Shown here: positions 26,968 to 35,869 of the stretch, piece by piece | How the letters are laid out: every line of letters begins with the position of its first letter | Position numbering within the stretch: position 1 is the first letter of the stretch | Position numbers and translations under genes: made by a program | Notes under the pieces: model-generated | What the model was told of the DNA's origin: nothing | What the model saw: the letters and a program-made list of their open reading frames with translations, nothing else | The model's database searches: none | NCBI RefSeq assembly: GCF_963666525.1 | Contig: NZ_OY762905.1 | Span: 4,605,001-4,669,000, forward strand | Source of the DNA: an uncultured Cohaesibacter sp. | GTDB lineage: Bacteria; Pseudomonadota; Alphaproteobacteria; Rhizobiales; Cohaesibacteraceae | Length of the DNA: 64,000 bases | Direction of reading: 5' to 3'

Positions 26968-27981
26968 ATGATTTCCACTTCTTCCGCCCTTCCTTTTGAC
27001 GATATCCTTGCGCTGCTGGACAAGATGCCGGCCGCAGATGAGGAATTGCGCGCCAAGGTGCGTGCTCGCGACGCTCAGCTGACCAAACCTGCCGGTTCTC
27101 TCGGAAAGCTTGAAGATCTGGCCGAATGGGTTGCTGTCTGGCAGCACAATGAAAAGCCTCAGATCCTGCGCCCGCTGGTAGCTGTCTTTGCCTGCCAGCA
27201 TGGCATTGCAAAGCACGGTGTCTCGGCGTTCCCCAATGAACTGAACCAGATCATGGTCGATAACTTCTCTCAGGGTGGAGCCGCCATCAACCAGCTCTGC
27301 ACGGCCTTCGATCTGGGCCTGAAGGTTTTCGATCTGGCAATCGAACATCCAACCGGAGACATCACGGTTGAGCCAGCCATGTCCGAGAAGGACTGTGTTG
27401 CAACCATGGCCTACGGCATGGAAGCGATCGCGGGTGGCACCGACCTGCTCTGCCTTGGTGAAATGGGCATCGGCAACACGACGATTTCCGCTGCCATTTT
27501 CTGCGCCCTGTTTGGGGGGACGGCTGCTGACTGGTGTGGTCGCGGTTCAGGGGTTGACGACAAGGGTCTGCAGCTCAAGATCGACCTCGTCAACAAGGCA
27601 CTCGATACCCACAAGGACTATCTGGACAAGCCGCTGGAAGTTCTGGCTCGTCTCGGTGGTCGTGAATTCGCAGCCATGTGTGGCGCGGTCATTGCCGCTC
27701 GCCTCAACAACGTTCCGGTGATCGTTGACGGTTTCAACACCACCGCCGCGGTTGCTGTACTGCACAAGCTTGATCCGCGTACCCTTGACCACTGCATCTT
27801 CTCTCATTGCTCTGCTGAGGGCGCTCACCGTCGTGCACTCGATGCAATGGGCAAGACTGCGATTGTTGATCTTGGCTTCCGTCTCGGCGAGGGCACAGGT
27901 GCCGCCGTTGTGGCTGGCCTTGCCAAAGCTGCCTGCCAGATGCACAACGGCATGGCAACCTTCGCCGACGTCGGGCTCTAG
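26968..27981 (+). CDS. cobT: Nicotinate-nucleotide--dimethylbenzimidazole phosphoribosyltransferase
   Basis: A 337-residue CobT (CobU in Pseudomonas nomenclature) that makes alpha-ribazole 5'-phosphate, the lower ligand of cobalamin. It has TKPAGSLGKLE at residues 36-46, CLGEMGIGNTT in the middle, and the C-terminal GEGTGAAVV segment that carries the catalytic glutamate. A GAAGG element precedes the ATG. It should not be confused with the aerobic chelatase subunit of the same letter, which is absent from the window. Confidence 0.95.
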   Translation: MISTSSALPFDDILALLDKMPAADEELRAKVRARDAQLTKPAGSLGKLEDLAEWVAVWQHNEKPQILRPLVAVFACQHGIAKHGVSAFPNELNQIMVDNFSQGGAAINQLCTAFDLGLKVFDLAIEHPTGDITVEPAMSEKDCVATMAYGMEAIAGGTDLLCLGEMGIGNTTISAAIFCALFGGTAADWCGRGSGVDDKGLQLKIDLVNKALDTHKDYLDKPLEVLARLGGREFAAMCGAVIAARLNNVPVIVDGFNTTAAVAVLHKLDPRTLDHCIFSHCSAEGAHRRALDAMGKTAIVDLGFRLGEGTGAAVVAGLAKAACQMHNGMATFADVGL

Positions 27982-28022
27982 GTCCATCGGTCGGTTATCG
28001 CCACCAGATAGGCAAATCAATC

Positions 28023-28048
28023 AAAAGCCGGCTTCATGCCGGCTTTTT
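28023..28048 (+). terminator. Rho-independent terminator after cobT
   Basis: A perfect nine-pair stem (28024-28032 with 28038-28046, including AT pairs) and a TTCAT loop lead into a T-run at 28044-28048. It closes the cobalamin region. Confidence 0.88.
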
Positions 28049-28130
28049 CTTTTGGGTCATCCTGTGCATTTCATGGTGAGCCGATATTTACAGGGCCGAG
28101 GCAGGCTGATAGCGTTCAATGGCTTATCCA

Positions 28131-28232
28131 TGTTCAGCTAGGGTTCCGCTGCTTGTGCAGGTCTGGACCGAGCGCTGCTATGAGCCCGAGTGGGCAGACA
28201 CCTGAAAGACGAAAAATCTAGGGGGGATGGAC
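28131..28232 (+). promoter_or_regulatory. ykkC-class riboswitch candidate
   Basis: The leader of the EamA gene carries the core strings of ykkC RNAs in order: CTAGGGTTCCG (28138-28148), a small stem-loop (28149-28160), TCTGGACCGAG (28162-28172), a second stem (28183-28186 with 28192-28195), then an ACACC segment, an A-rich loop (28211-28216) and a G-run (28221-28226). A hairpin at 28228-28255 overlaps the 3' end and could be the expression platform. ykkC RNAs sense guanidine, ppGpp, PRPP or other nucleotides according to subtype. The subtype cannot be decided by eye. Confidence 0.75.
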
Positions 28233-28278
28233 AAGGCACGTAACTCGTGTGTCCAAACCAATCGTTTAAAGGTATTCC

Positions 28279-29133
28279 ATGTCACTTCTCGGATTTATGC
28301 TCGTGTTGGCCGCTGCTGTCTGTCACGCCACCTGGAACTTCTTCGTCAAACGCATCAATGCCGGACCGGAACTGGTCTGGCTGTTTTCCGTTATCACCGT
28401 AGTCATCTACAGCCCGTTGGCGGTTTACTTCGCCTTGACGATGGAGACGATCGATCGCGTCGGAATCAGCTTCATTGTCGGCAGTTGCATCATTCACCTG
28501 GGTTATTTCCTTCTGTTGCAAAAGGGCTATCGCACCGGTGATCTCTCTGTGGTCTATCCGACCGCTCGGGCGACGGGCCCCATGCTGTCGACCATCTTTG
28601 CCATTGTTCTGCTCGGTGAGCAGGCCACGATTCAGGGTGGTCTCGGCGCTCTGGTCATCATCTTTGGTGTTCTGATGCTGGCAGGCGGGCTCAAGGTGCG
28701 CTCGGCCGAACAGGTCACGTCGCTGTTGTTCGGTGTCGGGGCTGGAACCCTGATCGGCAGCTATACGGTCTGGGATGCCTACGCAGTCTCGGTACTGGCT
28801 CTGCCACCGCTGCTGCTCGACTACAGTTCATCGTTCGGTCGGATGCTGTTGCTGGCTCCCGTCGCTGCGAGGCGAAAGGGGTCTGTTGCCGAGATCTGGC
28901 GCAAGCACAAGCCGGGGCTTTTCGTCATCGCCATCTTCAACCCGCTTGCCTACATTCTGGCACTGGTGGCCATGACCTTCACGCCGGTGACCTATATCGC
29001 CCCCATCCGCGAAGTCAGCGTCGTGCTGACGGTGCTGCTGGGGAGCCTTGTGCTGGGAGAGGGGAACCTCAGGAGCAGGCTAACCTGGTCTTGCGTCATT
29101 CTGGCCGGGGTCTCCATTCTGGCTTCGGCCTGA
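28279..29133 (+). CDS. EamA/DMT-superfamily transporter
   Basis: A 284-residue membrane protein with about ten hydrophobic helices in two EamA repeats. The first repeat has the CHATWNFFVKR segment and the second begins near residue 145. Members of the drug/metabolite transporter superfamily export small metabolites, amino acids or cations; the substrate cannot be read from the sequence. AAAGG lies six bases before the ATG. The ykkC-class leader directly upstream suggests the cargo is the riboswitch ligand or a related compound, for example guanidinium if it is the guanidine subtype. Confidence 0.85.
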   Translation: MSLLGFMLVLAAAVCHATWNFFVKRINAGPELVWLFSVITVVIYSPLAVYFALTMETIDRVGISFIVGSCIIHLGYFLLLQKGYRTGDLSVVYPTARATGPMLSTIFAIVLLGEQATIQGGLGALVIIFGVLMLAGGLKVRSAEQVTSLLFGVGAGTLIGSYTVWDAYAVSVLALPPLLLDYSSSFGRMLLLAPVAARRKGSVAEIWRKHKPGLFVIAIFNPLAYILALVAMTFTPVTYIAPIREVSVVLTVLLGSLVLGEGNLRSRLTWSCVILAGVSILASA

Positions 29134-29214
29134 GACTTGCCCACTGCATGAAAAGGCTGGTCGCGGATAGTCGTGACCGGCCATATGGGATTGTGTGATG
29201 CGCGGGAAGGGTTG

Positions 29215-30744
29215 CTATCCGGCTCTCTTGAGCAGGATGCGCGGTTTTTTGGGCTGGATGACATCCATGACGCGAGTCGGCGGGAATTTGGCGGTGACCG
29301 TCGTGCCCTTGCGCAACTCCGATTTGAGGTCGAATGAGCCGTCGTGCATGGCGACCAGCGCCTGCACGATGGAGAGACCAAGCCCGGAGCCTTCCTCTGC
29401 GCTCTGAATGGCCGCAGACCCCTGACCAAAGGCGCTGAGAACCGTTGCGATTTCACGCTCGGGAATGCCGATTCCGGTGTCCTTTACGGCAATCATCTGG
29501 CCACCGTCCTCGGTGGATTTGACCGTAAGCGTGATCACGCCGCCATTGGGCGTGAATTTGACGGCGTTGGTCAGCAGATTGAGAATGACCTGCCGCACGG
29601 CGCGTTCATCGGCCCAAAGTTTCGGCAAGGTCTGATCGGCGTCCAGTACGATGGAGATATCCTTGGCCTTGGCCCTGATCCGCAACAGATTTTCGCAGTC
29701 CTCAGCGACAAGCGCCAAGGTTACGGCTTCTTCATTGAGCTTGTAACGACCAGCCTCGATGCGGGACAGGTCGAGAATCTCGTTGATGAGATTGAGCAAA
29801 TGCGACCCGGAAGCGTGGATGTCGTTCGAGTATTCCTTGTATTTCTCGTTCGGCATCGGCCCAAACACTTCGCTTTTCATCATTTCCGAAAAGCCGAGAA
29901 TGGCGTTGAGTGGCGTGCGCAACTCGTGGCTCATGGTCGCCAGAAAGCGGCTCTTGGCCGTGTTGGCTTCCTCTGCCTGCCGTCGCGATTCATCCGAGAT
30001 CGCCTTGGCCTGTTCCAGTTCGGTGATCAGATAGTCCTTTTCAAGCCGGAAATTGAGCATGGCGACGGTAGAGCTGTAGAGCCGCTTCGAGAGCAGGATG
30101 AAAAAGACGATAGCACCTATCGACATTAGCGACAGGGTCGTGTCGATCTGACGCGAATGAATGAGAATGGAATGGTTGATCACCAGCGCGATGGGCAGGG
30201 AACCCGCCCACACCGCCGCCGGTATGGGGAAACTCAGCATGGTCGTGATCGCAATGACGACCAGCATCACGGCAAATTGGTATTCCTCCAGATAGCCAAC
30301 GTCCTTTGCGGTCGGCAGCAACAGAATGGCTGCCCAGACAATGCCGTCAACGGCTTCCAGAAACAGAAAGCGCCGTTGCCATACATTGAGTGCTATGTCA
30401 TTGCCGGAATAGCGCACGAAGCTTTTGGCAAAGATGGTCTTCGCCGAATGGGTGAAGATGGCCGCGATTAGCCAAAAAAGCGAATAGATGGGGGTTGTCC
30501 AGAGCGTGGAAATCGCCGCGGAAATGAGAAACAGTACCGGTATGGCAAATGCCGCAGAGATCCGGTTCTCCGCATACATCATCATCAGTTCATGGCGAAA
30601 GGATGGGCGGTAGCCATTTTTGTTGTTGAGCTGTTCGCGCACGTCATGAACAGTGCGCAACACCGCGCGCCTTTTTGCGGCGCGAGCGCTGTTCACTTCC
30701 CGCGTATCCCCATTTGACCGATCAGTGTTGAAGACACCGGTCAT
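29215..30744 (-). CDS. Membrane sensor histidine kinase, PdhS/PleC-like
   Basis: A 509-residue kinase. Residues about 60-220 hold five or six hydrophobic segments that form the membrane sensor region. A linker coiled coil (about 232-262) follows. The HisKA H-box MSHELRTPLN has the phosphorylated His273. The ATPase domain has an N-box at LTNAVKF (391-397), DTGIGI (422-427) and GSGLGLSI. The HisKA sequence resembles the PleC/PdhS/DivJ group of alphaproteobacterial kinases. No response regulator gene is adjacent, so it is an orphan in this window and its signal is unknown. Confidence 0.88.
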   Translation of the reverse strand: MTGVFNTDRSNGDTREVNSARAAKRRAVLRTVHDVREQLNNKNGYRPSFRHELMMMYAENRISAAFAIPVLFLISAAISTLWTTPIYSLFWLIAAIFTHSAKTIFAKSFVRYSGNDIALNVWQRRFLFLEAVDGIVWAAILLLPTAKDVGYLEEYQFAVMLVVIAITTMLSFPIPAAVWAGSLPIALVINHSILIHSRQIDTTLSLMSIGAIVFFILLSKRLYSSTVAMLNFRLEKDYLITELEQAKAISDESRRQAEEANTAKSRFLATMSHELRTPLNAILGFSEMMKSEVFGPMPNEKYKEYSNDIHASGSHLLNLINEILDLSRIEAGRYKLNEEAVTLALVAEDCENLLRIRAKAKDISIVLDADQTLPKLWADERAVRQVILNLLTNAVKFTPNGGVITLTVKSTEDGGQMIAVKDTGIGIPEREIATVLSAFGQGSAAIQSAEEGSGLGLSIVQALVAMHDGSFDLKSELRKGTTVTAKFPPTRVMDVIQPKKPRILLKRAG

Positions 30745-30909
30745 GCCTGACGCCCTTTTTGATTTTTATACAAATTGCTCCAAACGGCATCATTTCCCAT
30801 TTGTATTAAGATCACGCTGAAAAAGTTGGTAAATGAATGGTAAATTGTAAAATGTCTTCTGAGCGGATAGTTTTAAGTCGTTGAACCCGTTGAAGGAGAT
30901 TGAACAGCT

Positions 30910-31590
30910 TTGGAATCGGATAGCGGCTTGGAGCCGAAACGGCAACAGCATCCGACCGCCGAATTTCGAGCCTCTTTGGTGGCGCTCGAGGAGGAGGTTG
31001 TGCGCTGTCTCGCCTGCGTCATCGAGCCCATTGGTTCCCCATTGCCACATCAGCCAAGGCCGGTGGTCCGCCTGTCGTCTACCGCGCGTGTCTGCATCGC
31101 CGGACAGGCGCCAGGCATGCGTGTTCACCAGACCGGCATTCCCTTCAACGATCCTTCCGGGGACCGGTTGAGGGACTGGATGGGGATCGATCGGGAAACC
31201 TTTTATGACCAGAGCCGGATCGCCATCGTACCGATGGGATTCTGCTTTCCCGGATATGACGCCAAGGGCGGCGATCTTCCGCCGCGCAAGGAATGCGTCG
31301 GCCTCTGGCATGACCAGATCTTCGCCGCCATGCCACAGATCGAGCTGGTCCTTGCCATCGGGCAATATGCCCAGCGATACCATCTTGGGTCCCTGCGTAA
31401 AAAGTCGCTGACCGACACAGTGAAGGCCGCACGGGACTTCTGGGACAGGGAGGAAAGACCACGCGTGTTGCCCTTGCCCCATCCGTCCTGGCGGAACACC
31501 GCCTGGCTCAAGAAAAACCCATGGTTCGAGCGCGAAATCCTGCCGTTGCTCAAGAAAGAGATCCAAAGGCACACCGCTGCCGCAGTCTGA
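30910..31590 (+). CDS. Uracil-DNA glycosylase-family protein
   Basis: A 226-residue protein of the uracil-DNA glycosylase superfamily. It has GQAPGMRVHQTGIPFNDPSG near residue 65 and LPHPSWRN near the C terminus, corresponding to the water-activating and minor-groove motifs of the fold. It lacks the cysteine spacing of the Fe-S family 4 enzymes. The start is a TTG at 30910, supported by AAGGAG at 30893-30898; no suitable ATG is available. Base-excision repair is likely, but the preferred lesion is unknown. Confidence 0.75.
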   Translation: MESDSGLEPKRQQHPTAEFRASLVALEEEVVRCLACVIEPIGSPLPHQPRPVVRLSSTARVCIAGQAPGMRVHQTGIPFNDPSGDRLRDWMGIDRETFYDQSRIAIVPMGFCFPGYDAKGGDLPPRKECVGLWHDQIFAAMPQIELVLAIGQYAQRYHLGSLRKKSLTDTVKAARDFWDREERPRVLPLPHPSWRNTAWLKKNPWFEREILPLLKKEIQRHTAAAV

Positions 31591-31759
31591 AATGGTTTTG
31601 CTCAGTCTGGAAGAGAGCCAAAAGAATGAGGTGTTTGGTGATATTTCTCCCATTGATTTGAGAATATTCTTTCGGTAGCATGTTTCTTATGACTGATTTG
31701 GGGTAATTTTTTGTCTTGCCCAAAAGGGAGGTCGTTCAGGAGAGGGATCGGAGAGAACC

Positions 31760-32239
31760 ATGCTCGATCGTTTGGATCGGCGCATCCTGCAAATTCTGCA
31801 GGAAGATGCCACAATGCCCGTAGCAGAAATCGGACGCAGGGTTGGATTGTCAACCACGCCGTGCTGGCGCCGCATTCAGAAAATGGAAGAGGAAGGCGTG
31901 ATCACCGGTCGCGTTGTTCTGCTTGACCCCGAAAAGGTGAACACCAAGGTGACGGCCTTTGTCGCCGTGACCACCAATGAGCACTCCTCCGACTGGCTCA
32001 AACGCTTTGCTGACGTGATCAGGGACTTCCCGGAAGTGGTGGAATTCTATCGCATGGCCGGGCAGGTGGACTACCTGCTGCGGGTCGTTGTTCCAGATAT
32101 CGATGCCTATGATACTTTCTACAAGAAACTCATCTCGCGCATCGAGGTTGGCGATATTTCAACGACCTTCGCGATGGAGCAGATCAAATACACCACAGCT
32201 CTGCCGCTCAACTATCTGCCAGACAAGGAAGCGCGGTGA
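31760..32239 (+). CDS. Lrp/AsnC-family transcriptional regulator
   Basis: A 159-residue regulator with an N-terminal winged helix (about 4-55, recognition region GLSTTPCWRRIQKME) and a C-terminal RAM ligand-sensing domain (about 70-150). Such proteins form octamers and respond to amino acids. GGAGAGA precedes the ATG at 31760. The hydroxyacid dehydrogenase gene beyond the repeat region is transcribed towards it, and no divergent target gene is evident. Confidence 0.9.
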   Translation: MLDRLDRRILQILQEDATMPVAEIGRRVGLSTTPCWRRIQKMEEEGVITGRVVLLDPEKVNTKVTAFVAVTTNEHSSDWLKRFADVIRDFPEVVEFYRMAGQVDYLLRVVVPDIDAYDTFYKKLISRIEVGDISTTFAMEQIKYTTALPLNYLPDKEAR

Positions 32240-32270
32240 CGGTGGCAGAACCCAAACTGAGATTATGAGA

Positions 32271-32310
32271 ACAGATAAGCCCGCAGCCATAATGGCGCGG
32301 GCTTATCTGT
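32271..32310 (+). terminator. Stem-loop after the Lrp gene
   Basis: A perfect 14-pair stem (32271-32284 with 32297-32310) contains a nested four-pair stem in its loop. It starts 32 bases after the Lrp stop. The trailing sequence is only weakly T-rich. Confidence 0.7.
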
Positions 32311-32333
32311 ATCTGCTTGCTTTGGTCTACCAG

Positions 32334-32594
32334 CTATTTCCGGTCAAGCAGAGCGATGAGGGAAGATGTATCCCAACGATTGCCGCCCACCAGATGCGCC
32401 TTTGCGAAGCAAAGCCGAGCGCATTGCCAGAGATAGCATGGGCGGCAGCCGAGTTTTATGAGAACTATTTCCGGTCAAGCAGAGCGATGAGGGAAGATGT
32501 ATCCCAACGATTGCCGCCCACCAGATGCGCCTTTGCGGAGCAAAGCCAAGCGCATCGCCAGAGATAGATGGGCAGCAGCCGAGTTTTATAAGAA
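32334..32594 (-). repeat. Two tandem 131/130-bp repeats copying the 3' end of the adjacent dehydrogenase gene
   Basis: Units are 32334-32464 and 32465-32594. The first 57 bases of each unit match the last 18 codons plus stop of the dehydrogenase gene, whose stop begins at 32595. In the minus-strand frame they encode GGNRWDTSSLIALLDRK and a stop. They differ from the real gene at five positions, all synonymous, plus a Met-to-Val change at the junction. The other 73 bases of each unit carry a hairpin (32395-32423 in unit 1) and have no match in the gene. The two units are identical in the coding-like part but differ at six positions in the spacer. Confidence 0.92.
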
Positions 32595-33467
32595 CTATTT
32601 CCTGTCGAGCAGGGCGATGAGGGAAGACGTATCCCAGCGATTGCCGCCCATAGCCTGAACCTGGCTATAGAACTGGTCGACTGTGGCGGTTACCGGCAGA
32701 TGGGCGCCATTGCTGCGGGCCTCGTCAAGCACGATGGACAGATCCTTGCGCATCCAGTCAACGGCAAAGCCGAACTCGAATTCGCCCTTGGCCATGGTCG
32801 CTGCGCGGTTTTCCATCTGCCACGATCCGGCTGCTCCCTTGGAGATCACATCGATCACTGCGGCAACGTCTAGCCCGGCTTCCTTGGCGAAGTGAACGCC
32901 CTCAGACAGCGCCTGAACGAGGCCTGCGATGCAGATCTGGTTGACCATCTTGGTGAGCTGGCCTGAACCGGAAGGGCCCATCAGGCCGACCATACGGGCA
33001 AACGCTTCGATGACCGGCTTGGCCTTGCCGAAAACATCCTGATCGCCACCGCACATCACGGTGAGCACGCCGTTTTCCGCGCCAGCCTGACCGCCGGAAA
33101 CAGGAGCATCGATGAAACCGACGTCCTGAGCCTTGGCCACTTCATAAAGCTCGCGGGCAACCTTGGCGCTGGCCGTCGTGTTGTCGATGAAAATGGCGCC
33201 TTCCTTCATGGTGGTAAGGGCTCCGTCTTCGCCGATGGTCACTTCGCGCAAATCATCGTCGTTGCCGACGCAGCAAAACACAAAATCGGCACCGTCTGCC
33301 GCGGCTGCTGGCGTCAGGGCCATGGCGCCACCATGCTCGGCGACCCACTTTTCCGCCTTGGCAGCAGTACGGTTATAGACAGTGACCTCGTGTCCTCCCT
33401 TGTGCATCAGGTGAGCGGCCATTGGGTAGCCCATGACACCGAGACCGAGAAATGTAACTTTGGCCAT
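32595..33467 (-). CDS. NAD(P)-dependent beta-hydroxyacid dehydrogenase (MmsB/GarR-like)
   Basis: A 290-residue enzyme of the 3-hydroxyisobutyrate dehydrogenase family. The dinucleotide-binding GLGVMG is at residues 8-13, the substrate-binding DAPVSGG at 120-126 and the catalytic lysine in GQLTKMVNQ (Lys173). It oxidises a short 3-hydroxyacid such as 3-hydroxyisobutyrate, or reduces tartronate semialdehyde; the sequence alone does not decide. GAGG lies upstream of the ATG on the minus strand. Its last 18 codons are copied twice just downstream. Confidence 0.88.
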   Translation of the reverse strand: MAKVTFLGLGVMGYPMAAHLMHKGGHEVTVYNRTAAKAEKWVAEHGGAMALTPAAAADGADFVFCCVGNDDDLREVTIGEDGALTTMKEGAIFIDNTTASAKVARELYEVAKAQDVGFIDAPVSGGQAGAENGVLTVMCGGDQDVFGKAKPVIEAFARMVGLMGPSGSGQLTKMVNQICIAGLVQALSEGVHFAKEAGLDVAAVIDVISKGAAGSWQMENRAATMAKGEFEFGFAVDWMRKDLSIVLDEARSNGAHLPVTATVDQFYSQVQAMGGNRWDTSSLIALLDRK

Positions 33468-33514
33468 ATCAAATACCTCATATCGCTAGAGCGGAACGCT
33501 GGGTTCCCGAAAAC

Positions 33515-33541
33515 AAAGAGGGCGGCCCGATAAGCCGCCCT
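33515..33541 (-). terminator. Terminator after glyS
   Basis: A perfect eight-pair GC-rich stem (33519-33526 with 33534-33541). On the minus strand it is followed by a T-rich stretch (CTTTGTTTTC). It lies 19 bases past the glyS stop and before the dehydrogenase gene. Confidence 0.78.
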
Positions 33542-33559
33542 TCATGAATTTGTAAAATC

Positions 33560-35632
33560 TCAGCCGGCGATCTTTGAAAAATCGGCCACTGTCAGGGTGG
33601 TGGCACGGATCTGGTTTAGCATCTTCAGCCGGTTTTCGCGAACATCCGGACGCTCGTCATTGACCAGAACCTTCTCGAAGAAAGCATCCACCGGCGCTCG
33701 CAACGTGGCAAGCGCCGACATGGCGGCTTCAAAATTCTCGGCCGACACAGCTTCCTCGGCGGCCACTCGTGCCGTTTCGATGGCGGCGGCGAGGGCAACT
33801 TCCTCAGGCTCATGCAGATGGGCGCCCTCTACGAGGCCTTCAAAGCTGGCGTCAGACTTTTTCTCTTCGGCGCGCAGGATGTTGGCGGCTCGGCGATAAC
33901 CTGCGAGCAGGTTGGCCCCGTCATCGCTGGCAAGGAACGAACCCAGTGCCTCGACGCGCTTGGAAATCATCACGATATCGTCCTGTCCGCCAAGGGCGAA
34001 CACGGCATCGAGCAGATCGTGGCGGGCGCCCTTGTCCTTGAGATAGACGCTGAGGCGGTCGACGAAGAAGGACAACAGGTCATCGCCCTGGGCAAAATCG
34101 GCGCGGGCCGTCTTGAAGCTGTCGAGCAGCGACAGGCGGATGCCGTTTTCTTCCAGAATGCGGATGACACCAAGAGCAGCACGGCGCAGCGCAAACGGGT
34201 CTTTGGAGCCGGTCGGTTTTTCGTCGATGGCCCAGAAGCCGGTCAGAAGGTCCAGCTTGTCTGCGAGAGCAACGGAAATGGATACCGGTTCTGTCGGAAC
34301 TTCGTCGCTCGGGCCCTGCGGCTTGTAATGCATCTCGATGGCGTCGGCGACCTTGGGGTCCTCGTTCTGTGCCAGAGCATAGTAACGGCCCATCAGGCCC
34401 TGCAGTTCGGTAAATTCGAACACCATGTCGGTGACAAGGTCTGCTTTGGCAAGTTTTGCAGCACGCGCGGCGAGGGCCGCATCGGCACCAACCTTGGGCG
34501 CCAGTGCTTCAGACAGCGCCACCAGGCGGGCAACGCGCTGGCTCTGGGTGCCAAGCTTTTCATGGAACACCATGCTGTCGAGCTTGTAGAGGCGGGTTTC
34601 GAGGCCGGTCTTGAGGTCGGTTTCCCAGAAGAACTTGGCGTCGGACAGGCGGGCGCGCACGACCTTCTGGTTGCCGGCGACGATGGTTTTGCCATCATCG
34701 GGAGCAATCAGGTTGGACACCAGAACAAACTTGTTTGCCAGCTTGCCGGTCTTCGCGTCCTTCAACACGAAACATTTCTGGTTTTCGCGAATGGTGGTCT
34801 GAATCACTTCCTCTGGGATGGCAAGGAAGGCTTCCTCGAAGGACCCCATCAGGGCAACAGGCCATTCGACAAGGCCCGCGACCTCTTCAAGGAGGCCCAT
34901 GTCTTCGATCAGCTCAAGCCCCTGCGCAAAGGCGAGGGTCTTGGCGTCGTTGAGAATGATCTCCTTGCGTTCGTCAAGGTCAAGGATCACCTTGCGAGCG
35001 CGCAGACCTGCTTCATAGTCATCAAAGCGTTTGACGGCAAAGCTTTCCTTGCCGTGGAAGCGATGGCCTTGCGTCTCGTTGCCACTGACGATGCCCTCGA
35101 TAGAGAATGGCACGACTTCGGAGCCTTCGCCTTCCGTGGAAAGGGTGCAGACGATGGAATGCAGCGGACGAACCCAGCGCAGGGCGCCTTCACCGGCAAC
35201 ACCCCACTTCTGGCTTTTCGGCCATGGGAACTTGCGCACGACATCCGGAACGAGGTCTGCAATGATCTCTTCGGCCTTGCGACCCGGCTTGTTGATCACG
35301 GCAACGTAGAAATCGCCCTTTTTGGGGTCGGACTGAATGGTTGCTTCATCGATGGAGGAAAGTCCGGCGCTGCGCAAAAAGCCCTGCAGGGCCTGTTCCG
35401 GCACGCCGACGCGAGGGCCCTTGCGCTCTTCCGAAATATCGGGAGAGGAAGCCAAGAGGCCGGTGATCGAAAGCGTCAGGCGACGCGGGGTGGCAAAGGC
35501 GCGTGCACCCTCGTAGGTCAAACCGGCATCCACCAGACCCCCGGTGATCAGTTTTTTCAAATCTTCAGCGGCCCGGCGCTGCATGCGGGCCGGGATTTCT
35601 TCGGAAAATAGCTCAAGCAGAAGGTCTGGCAT
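33560..35632 (-). CDS. glyS: Glycyl-tRNA synthetase beta subunit
   Basis: A 690-residue GlyS of the bacterial alpha2-beta2 synthetase. It begins with the conserved [15 protein letters not shown] and contains the ATPRRLTL segment. It includes HD-like and C-terminal anticodon-binding regions typical of the beta subunit. The alpha subunit GlyQ is normally encoded immediately upstream in proteobacteria. Here the upstream neighbour on the same strand is an ABC permease gene 237 bases away, so glyQ must lie elsewhere. Confidence 0.96.
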   Translation of the reverse strand: MPDLLLELFSEEIPARMQRRAAEDLKKLITGGLVDAGLTYEGARAFATPRRLTLSITGLLASSPDISEERKGPRVGVPEQALQGFLRSAGLSSIDEATIQSDPKKGDFYVAVINKPGRKAEEIIADLVPDVVRKFPWPKSQKWGVAGEGALRWVRPLHSIVCTLSTEGEGSEVVPFSIEGIVSGNETQGHRFHGKESFAVKRFDDYEAGLRARKVILDLDERKEIILNDAKTLAFAQGLELIEDMGLLEEVAGLVEWPVALMGSFEEAFLAIPEEVIQTTIRENQKCFVLKDAKTGKLANKFVLVSNLIAPDDGKTIVAGNQKVVRARLSDAKFFWETDLKTGLETRLYKLDSMVFHEKLGTQSQRVARLVALSEALAPKVGADAALAARAAKLAKADLVTDMVFEFTELQGLMGRYYALAQNEDPKVADAIEMHYKPQGPSDEVPTEPVSISVALADKLDLLTGFWAIDEKPTGSKDPFALRRAALGVIRILEENGIRLSLLDSFKTARADFAQGDDLLSFFVDRLSVYLKDKGARHDLLDAVFALGGQDDIVMISKRVEALGSFLASDDGANLLAGYRRAANILRAEEKKSDASFEGLVEGAHLHEPEEVALAAAIETARVAAEEAVSAENFEAAMSALATLRAPVDAFFEKVLVNDERPDVRENRLKMLNQIRATTLTVADFSKIAG

Positions 35633-35869
35633 GGTCTTCTCGATTTACAACAGAAACAGGAATTGTCTTTGGGTTTTTGAACTAGCAAGCCGAGGCGGCT
35701 TTGTCACTGATAAAATGTCTGTTTGGGCAAAGTCAGCCATAAAGCGCACAAGCCAGTTCGGCTCTTCCTGCCTGAATTTGCCTGTAGCGGGAACGGCAGG
35801 GCAGGACGGAGGCTGCAAGGCCCAAGCGGAGCTGTTCTTCCTTGCCCGAGCCTGCCGTATCGATGTGCG

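Noticed and set aside
33812-35611. 599-codon plus-strand frame opposite glyS
   Set aside because: Shadow of a well-supported glyS gene; codon use and composition are those of an antisense frame in GC-rich DNA.
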